Position numbers and translations under genes: made by a program
Assembly: GCA_932294295.1 (NCBI GenBank)
Contig: OW028584.1
Coordinates: 26,566,970 to 26,630,969, forward strand
Direction: 5' to 3'
Source of the DNA: Alitta virens
Lineage: Eukaryota; Annelida; Polychaeta; Phyllodocida; Nereididae
Length of the DNA: 64,000 nt
In this document: in pieces, positions 24,801 to 36,800 of the stretch
Layout: each line of letters opens with the position of its first letter
How positions within the stretch are numbered: the first letter of the stretch is position 1
Notes under the pieces: generated by a model
Seen by the model: the letters and a program-made list of their open reading frames with translations, nothing else
Told to the model about the DNA's origin: nothing
Database searches by the model: none

Positions 24801-27800
24801 CTAAATGTATGGAGCAATGCACAGACTGGGTTGTTAAATTCTATGCCTTAGGGGACTGCAAACGTGTGCCAGCAGAGACATACAGCCTAACATGGGTTGC
24901 ATTTAACATTGTGCCCTGTTTAATGTGTGCTGAAGAACATTACATAGAAGTGGTAAGGAGTAACGACTCCTTTACAGATCTTATTACATGTTTGAAGAAC
25001 TATCATGATAACCTTGATATTGATAAATATGATCCTGTACATAGAACCATTGTTAATGTTGAAGTTAGTCGTCACAATCATTGATAAAGTACTGGATGCT
25101 AGGATATGGCTCATCATATAAGGTTAGTATATATTAATAGTATTAATATGCTATTATTATGTTCTTATTCTACTGATCTACTATATATTACGACATTATG
25201 TTTCAGAAGATGCTATTGCAGTACATACAACAAATCGCAGAAGATGCTATTGCAGTACATACAACAAATCGTATATCAGGACAACACAAACAACTTATAT
25301 TATGTACCAAACACTAATGTCAATAAAATGAGCACCAATCACACACTACCTCGTTGTTACGTATATAGCTGCAGTTATACTGATATGTCAGTTGAGAATG
25401 AGTATATCATAGACATCACATGCAGTTGACAGAGTGATTTGTTATATTATGTATTAAACAGATAGCAAACAGTCTTTATTCATAATAGCCATCATAGTTA
25501 TCGTTAACGTATTATCCAGCATTATGGCTCAAACATCGTTTGAGATAGATCAGTTTTTGAGTGGTATCTATTACACAATAGTTCAACCTAGTAGTTATTC
25601 AGGTGTACGAAAAGTGTGGAACGAAGTAAAGAAGAGACAAACTAAGCCTAGAGGTATCACTTTATCAGTCGTGGGCAAATGGTTGAAAGAGCAGACAACT
25701 CATAACATACATAGTACGCCTACAAAAATATTTAATACCAAACATATAATAGTTGAACATATTGATGACCAATGGGATAGTGATATCATACAGATGGACG
25801 AATTAGCCAAATATAATAAGGGATACAAATATATCTTAATATGTATAGATCTTTTTTCACGTTATGCATGGGCACGTCCGCTTAAGTTTAAAAAATCAAC
25901 AGATGTTACGATAGCATTTGCAGATATTGTTAAAACGTCAGGCAGGGAATGTAAGACTATACGGACTGATCAAGGTGGAGAGTATACAGGAGCTTCATTT
26001 CAAAGACTGGTACACAGCAGAGGTATAAATCACATGATAGCATATGGTCGTCACAAAGCTTCTTACAGTGAACGATTCAATCGAACATTAGAAAATAAAC
26101 TGTTTAAGTACTTTTATGAACAACAGACAGCAATGTACATAGACATTCTGGATGATGTCATGTTCAGCTATAATAACACAGTCCACCACTCTATTAACAT
26201 GGCGCCTGCTGCTGTTAACGCAGCAAATTCACATACTATATATGAACAAGTGTACATACCCATACTTAACAGATGGGCTAACACACCTGTCAAGTTCACT
26301 ATAGCTCTAGGAAGTCTGGTTAGACTGAGTTTATACACTGGCCCTTTTTCACGAGGCTATCACAAAAAGTGGACTGAGGAACTATTCACAGTTTGTAATC
26401 AAATTCCATCACATCCTCCTAGATATAAAGTGCAGGATCTCAATGGTGAGAGTATCAAAGGGTCGTTCTACACAGAAGAGTTACTATTAGCATCTGTTCA
26501 AAACTTATATGATATAACATATAAAATTGACAGAGTTATAAAGACTAAACAGGTTAAAGGTTGCAAACTAAGCCTTATTAAATGGTATGGTTATTCTGAC
26601 AAGTTTAATACTTACATACCAACAACATTCATACAGCATTACAAAAGTAAACAATAATGTTCGTGTACATATCATCCGATGTTGATAAGGAGAACTACTT
26701 TCCTGGTAATACACCAACATCATTCAGGGTTAAACTACCAGGTAGGGTAACATTCCGCCCTCAAGGTAATTGGGAAGTTGCCTTATTAGACATAGATTTA
26801 CCTAGACCTGTTGACAAGTATAACTCTATATATATCACCATTAACTCCTTTATATGTAAACCTAGTCCTGTCAATGCTATACTGTCACCTATTTTAAACA
26901 GAGTGTACTTCAACCAAATCAGCAGAGGGGCACCAGTGTATTTTGATAACCCGCGCTATGTACCTCTATGTGTTGATGGTTTAGACATTATAGACATATA
27001 TTTAACAGATAACACAGGCATATACCCATCATTCAAGCAAGGGAAGGTCAATGGGACACTACACTTCAGGTTAATAACATAGAGACTGCAGATCTCCTTA
27101 CATACAGATATATTATGGCTGGTAATGCTAAGTATTACTCTTTTAATAAGGGTGTAGATTACGACATTCTACTAAAACATTTCAAAGGTCAAGCAGATGG
27201 TACGGCAGCACCATATCTTACTAGCTCACGTTTTTATAACAAAAGGTCGTACACTAATTCACACACACGTCGTATAATTATTGTTAATAAACCAAAAACT
27301 AATACTAAAACTACAAACGAGAAAGATATAAGTACTGGTGATGTTATTGACCCTACAAAGGGGCAACGTCATAGGGCGTTGAATGAATTAGAAGTTGCAG
27401 CTACTAATATAACTACTGAACAGAAGACTCATCCTAATCACTCTGTTTTGAGTAGAGCTAATAGTAAGAGGCACATAGTATATCGGACACCTGCAGAAAA
27501 GAGAAAAAGAGTGAAGAAGACTGTTGATAAGGTTATACAACGTACGAAGGACGTTTTTGATTAATATACTAACCATGAGTCAGGAAGTGTTAGAGGATGC
27601 CTGTATAGGTTATTCTGAAGAATTAGCTATTTTCCAGAAACCTATCCAGAATGTTGGTATCAAGAATACCCATGTAACAACATTCTATCCTGTGAATGAT
27701 TTTTCAACACAAGGCGTTATTCAGTTTCAAGTGAACAATAATAGTAGTAACTATTTAGATTTACGTAGAACAAGACTTAATATTACATGTAAAATAGTAC

Positions 27801-30800
27801 GACAGAATGAGGGCAAGATCCAACCTGTCACTGTAGCAGGTAATAGATCGAAACGCTCTAAAGATGCCCAAGACACAAGCACTGCACCTAGCACTGAAGC
27901 TAGCACTACAGCTACAACAACTGATGCCGAGGCTTCTGTTGGTGTTGTTAACAATTTTATGCATTCAATGTTCAGTCGTGTTGACGTATCCCTGCAGAAC
28001 AAAGTGTTAACACACTCTGATGAATCATACCCCTACTTGGCTTATTTCAAAGCTTTACTACATACAAACAGTGAGCTGAAAGAAACAACATTACAGATGG
28101 GGATGTTTTACAAAGATACACCAGGGAAGTTAGGAGATCCTAATTGGCAGTTGGGTGATAACAAAGGGTTGAAACAACGATCCAGCTTCTTTGCTAACTC
28201 ACGTGAAGTTGATATGTCTGGACATCTGTATTGTGATGTTTTAGACATATACAAGTTTGTTCCTAATGGTGTGAGTTTAGGCATAACATTATATCCTAGC
28301 ACACCTGAGTTTTGCTTAATGGCTCCAGAGGTAACAGTAGGTGGTTACAAAGTACAGATTACTAGAGCTTCTCTGAGGGTTTCAATGATAGAAGTAATTC
28401 CTGAAATATTGGTTTCGCATGCAGAAATTTACACTGGGTAAGGGACAATTTTCATGTACAATTAATGATCCATTCACAGGCCATGTACCATGTGAGCTGG
28501 TTTGTGGTCTTGTTACAGATGTAGGTAACCATGGTACATTGTTCACCAATCCTTTCATGTTTGAGCACACATCACTCAACTTTAGTCAAGTCACTGTGGA
28601 TGGTCATGATTTAGGCCAAGGGCCTATCATGCCAGTATATAAAAGCAAGCTCGAGGCAAGTTCATACATTGATGCATACAAAACTCTTTGTGGTATAGAG
28701 TATGGTGACCATTTTAATCCTCTCAGTCGTGAGGAGTACATGCAAGGTTACACCTTCTATAGATTTGTTGCTGGCTCACAATGCGATTCTAATAATGATG
28801 ATATACTCCCTTTGAAACGCTCAGGTAATTTACGCATTAGTTTAAGGTTTTCTAATGCTCTGCCCGAACCAACAACACTAATTGTGTTTGCAAAGTTCCC
28901 TGCCTCAGTTACGATTGATAAATATCGAGGTGTAACCGATATATAGTTAGTTGATACAAAGTTGTTACATGGACAACATCATGACGGAACAAGAGAATAT
29001 ATGTTTAATACCTTTTTAACTCCCTCAAAATATATCAGTGCAAGGAAAAACGGAATTTGTCAAACGTTTACTCCTAAATTATAGGACTATGTTCACGCCT
29101 CAAGTTAATAAGATTATATATGTATATTCGGTATGGCAGGACAAATTTGATCATTTGGAAAACTCCTTGAATGATATAATAGAGTTTAGAAAAGATATAC
29201 CATCAAAAGAGTATTTAACAGGCCTGTGGGAGGCAACCAGATCCCCCAGTTTACTTGTTCTTGATGACCAAATGAGCAATTTAAGTGACAATCGTCAGGG
29301 TGCACATGTAGCTGAAATAGTGTGTGTTCTCAGTCATCATTGTCATGTGTCATGCATTATAACGCTACAGGATATGTTTTATGAAAGTAAAGCTGCTCGA
29401 TTAATCAGTAGAAACTCACACTGTATCTGTCTATTTCGTAACCATAGGAATGGCAGGCAGGTGTCAGCATTAGCAAGCCAGGTTTTACCGGGTCAAACAA
29501 AATATTTTATGGATAGTTATGAACGTGCTACTAAGCGTAACTACAGTTATTTAATAATTGATTTATCACCTAATGTTGATGACAGGTATAAATTGCGTTC
29601 TAATATCTTTCCAGGTGAGGAAACAGTTGTGTTTCTACCGCAGTCATGAAACTGATTAAAGAAAACATGATATTCTTAAAGGCTGTAGCATCACTTAACA
29701 AGGACCAAGTTAAAGTTCTGTTGTCACATGTAAACAAAGAACAGATCCTGGTAGTAGCAGAAATAGCTAGAAATATACTTACAGGTGTTGTAACACTTCC
29801 TCGTAAGTATAAAAGATCCCTCAAGTTATACAAACGCGTCATTAGAGAATTATCTAACAACGAGGTAACACTTAACACTAAGAGATATTTAATACATAGT
29901 AAAGCTGAAGTTGTATCTCTATTGATAAAGAGCATACTGGCTAAACTTGTAACAGTTGTTGGTCATGGCTGAGGAAAATGTTGTTATACCTAGAGACAGG
30001 TACAACAGAATGTTGGAACAGCTCAAAAATAGTAAAGATGATAAACTAACACAACAGGCAGATAACACTACTGACATTAAGCCTGTTGACCCTGCAACAA
30101 CAGCGCCTGATAATGATGAAGTTGTACGTACATTAAGAACAAAGGATGACATTGTTCTTAAAGAGAGCCATCACCCTCCTGGTCTTAAACATGACGATAT
30201 AGATATATTTATGAAAAGAATTGCTAAACAAAAATCTAGAAAGAATACAAAGCTGACAACACATTACTAGAGTAGCTCATGGTGGTTTTGTATGCACTTG
30301 TATGTCCAGAGCTAAACTCTTCAAAAATCATCTAATTGAAGGTCATTGAACAATTTTTGGTTGGTAACACATTTGTCACTGACGGCGAAATAGGTGAAAT
30401 GGCCACGCCCCTTTTTAAGCGAAGTACTACCACCCGCCATTAGTGTATCTCCAGAACGGTTGGACCTAGAAGGTTGTGTGACCACTCAAAATGTTTGGAA
30501 TGGCCACATTATGGGGGGTCAGTAATACATTTACATGTCCAAAAGTCAATGGTTTTTAAGATATTTGCAAAAAACTGATTTCAGCATGGTACGCACTACA
30601 GTTCTGACCCTTTATTATATTACCTGTTGTAATTTTGCACATTGTCCATATTTTAGAGTTTAATTATGTGGATTTCTACACTTTTTGCCTTTACTACAGC
30701 CCCAAAACACCACACATTTTATGTTCATTCCTCTGCAAGTGCAGGTCTTGGTACTCATACATGATGTTGGACATTTGCATGGAGGGGGCAGGTCATCGGG

Positions 30801-33800
30801 CCTGCACGGTACTGGCAGTATCACAGGTGTAATTCCAACATCTGTTGCTTTATAACCATACTGACATGGATCTGGTTTGGTGACTGCAGGATTTGGAGCT
30901 TGTAACCACATCTTACACTGCAGATATGCTCGCTTTATGTGTTCTCGTAGCGTTGAAGAACAGCACACAAGCTGGTTGAAGTCGAGCTCTTTCTTGGAGT
31001 TGTGGTACTGCTCCCAACGATACTCATTGAATGTGGAACAGTCGGTCTTCTTTAATCCAGACACAAGGAATTTTTCAGCATTACTTATCATTACAGGGCA
31101 GTGCAGTAGGCTTTGACATGGCACTCGAAAAGTGTTACAATAAACCCGCTAAGGTTGCAGGAGGTATCATTGGGATGACAAGACAGAAAGAGGCAGTAGC
31201 CTTATGAAATCTCTTAAAGCATGAGAAAGATCTTCATGTGGCACAGCTGCTCGAATGGTGTAACTTGGGCGACAAAGACGACAGTGAACTGAACCTACAC
31301 CATGAGTTCAATCCAAGTTCTACGAAGATTGGCCATGAACACGCAAGGACACTCTTGGATTACATAAAATCCATCAACATTCCATTCAGCACTGGGATCA
31401 GACTTCACAACATCTCTACTAGAGCTGATATACCCCAGGGGGTGGTTGACGGATTACTTGAATGCCTGGAAACCGGTGAGAAGAGTTATCAAGAGTTTGT
31501 TGAGACCAGATTTCGGAATAAGGAGAAACACCTACATGACACAATACCTACTAACCGCAAGACTGTTTTCATGAAGCATGCTTCTACACTGTCCACAGCG
31601 AAGAAATCGATGGCAGAAAAAGATGCTGCAGAAACGATTAGGTACATTGATTATGCCAGAGAAAGAGGGTACAGCATGCTAGGGCTCCTGAAGTATGAAT
31701 TGACCAGCACATCCCAGTTCCTCACCACTGAAGGTAAAGATGGCATCAGATTGAAGAAGCCTGATAAAGCCTCCTTATCGAGAGAACTAGTCAATCAACT
31801 TCCAGAGGAAAGGAATGTCAAATGTGATGCTCAGATGACAATAGTGGACTTCATGGCACTTGTGCGAAAACTACCAATGAAAAAGATGGACCTTGACACA
31901 TTTGGGCAATTAGCTGAGAATCTTTCTGACAGCATTCTTGCTAAAGGTTCTGAGTCCACAAGAATAGACATTATTTTTTATGTTTATCAAAAATCATCAA
32001 TCAAGCCAATGGAACGTGCACAGAGAAGTTCTTCTGAAGAAATCACTATCACCATTAGGACTGACAATCAGAAACTCCCTGTCGATCTTGATATGTTCTG
32101 GAGCTCAATGTTGAACAAAGTAAGGTTGCAGGAGTATGTCTTCAAGTGGATGCTGCAGAATGTTGTGTCAGAAAAGGAAATTATCTTTGGAGGAGTATAT
32201 GGGGGTGAATGTAGGAAACTGTTAGCTGGCACTGAAACACAGATCGCAGATCTCTCAAGCAACCAAGAAGAAGCCGATGACAGAATCATGTTCCATATTA
32301 ATGATGGTGTTGTGAAACACGGGGTTCAATCAGTCTTGGTGGACTCACCTGACACAGATGTCTTTGTCAACCTCATCTTCAACTTCAAGAAAACCTGGCA
32401 ACTACAAAAGCTGTTTGTAAAGCTTGGTAACCGGAAAAACAAGAAAACTGTACCAGTCCACCTGTTAGTTGATCAACTGGACAACAATTTGGTGTCGTGT
32501 CTCCCAGCCATTCATGCACTTAGTGGGTGTGACAGTACCAGCAAGGTGGGTCCAAAACTGTCTGGCATGAAAGCATCCATGGATCTCTCCCTACTGGAAG
32601 GGTTTGGTGTAGAGGAACTGTCACCACAGATGATAAGTAATGCTGAAAAATTCCTTGTGTCTGGATTAAAGAAGACCGACTGTTCCACATTCGATGAGTA
32701 TCGTTGGGAGCAGTACCACAACTCCAAGAAAGAGCTCGACTTCAACCAGCTTGTGTGCTGTTCTTCAACGCTACAAGAACACATAAAGTGAGCATATCTG
32801 CAGTGTAAGATGTGGTTACAAGCTCCAAATCCTGCAGTCACCAAACCAGATCCACGCCAGTATGGTTATAAAGCAACAGATGTTGGAATTACACCTGTGA
32901 TACTGCCAGTACCGTGCAGGCCCGATGACCTGCCCCCTCCATGCAAATGTCCAACATCATGTATGAGTACCAAGACCTGCACTTGCAGAGGAATGAACAT
33001 AAAATGTGTGGTGTTTTGGGGCTGTAGTAAAGGCAGAAAGTGTAGAAATCCACATAATTAAACTCTAAAATATGGACAATGTGCAAAATTACAACAGGTA
33101 ATATAATAAAGGGTCAGAACTGTAGTGCGTACCATGCTGAAATCAGTTTTTTGCAAATATCTTAAAAACCATTGACTTTTGGACATGTAAATGTATTACT
33201 GACCCCCCATAATGTGGCCATTCCAAACATTTTGAGTGGTCACACAACCTTCTAGGTCCAACCATTGTGGAGATACAGTAATGGCGGGTGGTAGTACTTC
33301 GCTTAAAAAGGGGCGTGGCCATTTCACCTATTTCGCCGTCAGTGGCAAATGTGTTACCAACCAAAAATTGTTCAATGACCTTCAATTAGATGATTTTTGA
33401 AGAGTTTAGCTCTGGACATACAAGTGCATACAAAACCACCATGAGCTACTAGAGTACATGCAAAGCACAAGACCCGAAAGTCCAGACTTAAAGCAAACTG
33501 GATCAGTATTTCTAAATGATAGTGTTGCATTAGGTTTGACAGAACAATGGATGGTTATTTAAGGACATAATTAGTAGTCCTAGGATACAGATATATACGG
33601 GTGTGTGATGATAGTTACAACCGATATATGTGCATGCCATACATATCAGCTTAATAATGATAGTTGAAGGAGTATAAAGACTTAGCGAGTGCAAACATTT
33701 ACACACTTGTTCCAAGAGTGCTACACCCCATTATCAGAGATTATCTCACAGACTGCTTACCTACTCAACACGATGGCAACCTGCACACCAATTCGAAAAT

Positions 33801-36800
33801 ATTATAACCTGGGTGGCACTCAGGTGAAGGGCGTGTTTCTATGGTTCAGGGAGATCAGCTCTAGGAAGTTCTTGACTCTCCAGAGATATAAAGGGAGGGT
33901 GTCTCTACACATCAGAGTTTACACAATTGACGACCAGGATTATTGTCTTATCCCCACAAAAAAAGACGTAATGCTAGACAAGCAGCAATCACGGAATCTA
34001 ATGGCTGCGATGCATAACCTGGCTACGTTTATAGGAGTCGTAAGTAATGTTATAATACTATCTATAATAATACTATCTATAATACGCCAGACTGTACATA
34101 TTTACTGTATTAATACTGTCTATAATAAGAGACTACACATGTGTATTTGTATTAATACTATCTATAATAAGAGACTGTACATATTGATTTGCAGGTTACA
34201 CCAGGCAGTCAGACATCCCCCACAGACGATACTGCTGATGGATCCCTCGCAATTGACGCCATGATTGACAATGTAGAGTGGTGCATGGATGGTCGATCAT
34301 TGTTTGCTGATCATTCTGATGTAGATGAGTACTCTCAGCACATTTTTAAGGTGCACGTTGGCAAGAACGTTCACTGCAGAGCCAAGAAAGCATCCAATAC
34401 CATCGACATACGTCATAGTTTTTTCCGTAAAATTTCCACAACGTCGGAGCTACCCAACGCAAAGAGGAATTAAACTAACGAAATATGAATTCACCAAGCT
34501 TCTTGGGTTTCTTCCACAATTGGAGACAAAATGGAGAGGGTTAGCTGACTTAGCAGCTTGCTACACCACACACACAGCGCTCGATAACCTCCAGGCCTGC
34601 CACCACTGCACTCCTAAGCCCTTACCACCTAGACCTCTGCATTCACGTTCTAACATCAGCACTGGAATGCAAGACCCTCAGCCCTCAACTTCAACAGCAG
34701 CAACGACTGATAGGGAACCCATGATTCAATAACTGTATCAACAGTATGGTTACATATATCGGTTATTAAGACACCACTCCTAGTTATAACGATTAATAGT
34801 ACATATTAATGTGTTTATAATCTACTGTTATGCCTCATTGAGGGGGCATTGAGTTATAACCAATACTAATTATATATTGCTATGCTTATAATCTTCATGT
34901 ACTACTGCAATACTACCTTGATAGACTATACATATATTCTTGACATTATATCACTTTTTACTACTATGTTACAACAGTCTATATTACAAGATGTGTTCAC
35001 AATGTTCAATTCAATAACTATATTGCACCTATGTTATCTTACCATGTACTCCTATACTATAATAAATATATTCGTCAGTACATTCTGTGTGTTATATCAC
35101 TTCATTTCGCCAGTATGTTATGATCATACATATGCTCTACATAATAGTAATACTAGTCATTATTATCAATCTGCATATATTATCCCCTCCGGGATTGCTC
35201 TCATTAAAAGTAGATATATCTACTTTATGAGAGCAATTAATTTTATTACTTTCGATGGTATATATAGAGGAGTGTGAAACATGAGTATATACAGATATCA
35301 TCTTTAGTACTACTGCACTGCACACAATGGAAGTATTGAGGGATTACGCGGATATATTGATCAACAAGATTAATACAAACGAGATATGTATAATACTACG
35401 TTGCGAAGGTTAACTTAAAGATTCTGATCTAATCGTTATCAGATCTAAAACAACACAATTCGATAAGACGAAAACGCTGTTAAACACCTTGTATGAGGGG
35501 AAGAGCTACAAAGGTGCAGCATTATTTTTCAAGTATCTACAGCGAGAGTATGAGGCTGTTGCTAACACAATTCCTGAACTAATAGGAGGTAGCTGCACAA
35601 GTCTAGCCATTAATACAGCGATAACACTCAGCGTTATGTGCACAGACGGTGATGTAACTATCCAGCTAACAGATAATCAGGTAAGTTAATATTATACATG
35701 TGCACTCCCTACACATTCACACATATATGTACTATATTAACAGAGTATTATATGCATTCTTAGTTATATAACAGTATTCTCATTTGTTTAGGATGATATC
35801 CTTAAGGAGGAGTTGACAGTGTCATTACCATTACAGCAATTCATGAACATTGTGTACTATATACACACTTTAGCGCTTGGAGAAATCGATACAACTGTAC
35901 ATTTGGGGAGCTTTTTCTATCTGGTTAAAGAAGGATGTACTACAGAGGTATGCAAGATCACAAAGAATACCACTAAGGATGAAAAAGTGTCCTTAACTAA
36001 TGAGGACATGCAGACTATTGATATTTTGTTAGAACATGTTGAACATGCTGTGCCTGAGATGTCCCTTCTAACACCTTACTTTTGCTACATCTAGTTAATA
36101 TCATGATAAAGATTAAGGCAAAACATTGTCTGCTCATTTATAACGTTTAATACGTATTAATACTATTATACATAGTATAAACAATGTGTATGTTGCATAT
36201 AGTTATACACTGTAATAAAGATACATAATCATGTAATAAAACAATTTGGAATATTACCACAGTTTGTAATAATTGTTATCTGTTCATGTCATAGCGTTAA
36301 AAGTAATACATTACATATATAGCAGAGTCGTTACAATAAGGCTACTGTCTGCACACAATTCACAAATAATGCTACACAATATAATCATGTAGTAACAGTG
36401 CATAACACATTACTACAGTCATGTCATACTACTAATAGTACTATATTACATAGTATAAACATTTAAGTAACGCAGCTGTCTGCACAATAATTCTACACAG
36501 TATAATCATGTAATAAAGCAGTTTGTAACACATTACTACATTCACAATACAATGGTACACATATCTGTCAGAGAAAGTTAATAGTTAATATGATACAGTA
36601 AAGCTGATGATCACACAATAATTAACGTGTTTACATACATTCATAGATTATCTCACAATATTTAAGCATGATTACATACATTCATAAGCTACAGATATTA
36701 GTGGACGGTAATATAACAGTTGAACAATACATATATATCGCCATTACATACTAATATAAAGTGATTGTAAGCAATATTTATAACTCTAATCAAGAACTAT

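Larger units (their letters stand above)
30275..33446. mobile_element. Nested transposon-like unit with long inverted repeats
   Basis: The ends GCTCATGGTGGTTTTG... are exact mirror images, and tactagagta lies on both sides (30,265-30,274 and 33,447-33,456). The duplication is 10 bp, or 8 or 6 bp if the terminal TA is assigned to the element. Inverted repeats of about 0.82 kb (30,275 to about 31,092 and about 32,631 to 33,446) flank a 1.5-kb core. Each arm includes the 3' coding part of the internal gene, so the left arm carries an antisense partial gene. I do not recognise the superfamily. The insertion target was the Polinton, so it is younger than the Polinton insertion family. Confidence 0.9.

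Noticed and set aside
34882..35277. 131-codon hydrophobic frame in the Polinton
   Set aside because: Low-complexity AT-driven composition, no start context, no family resemblance, and it overlaps the palindrome.
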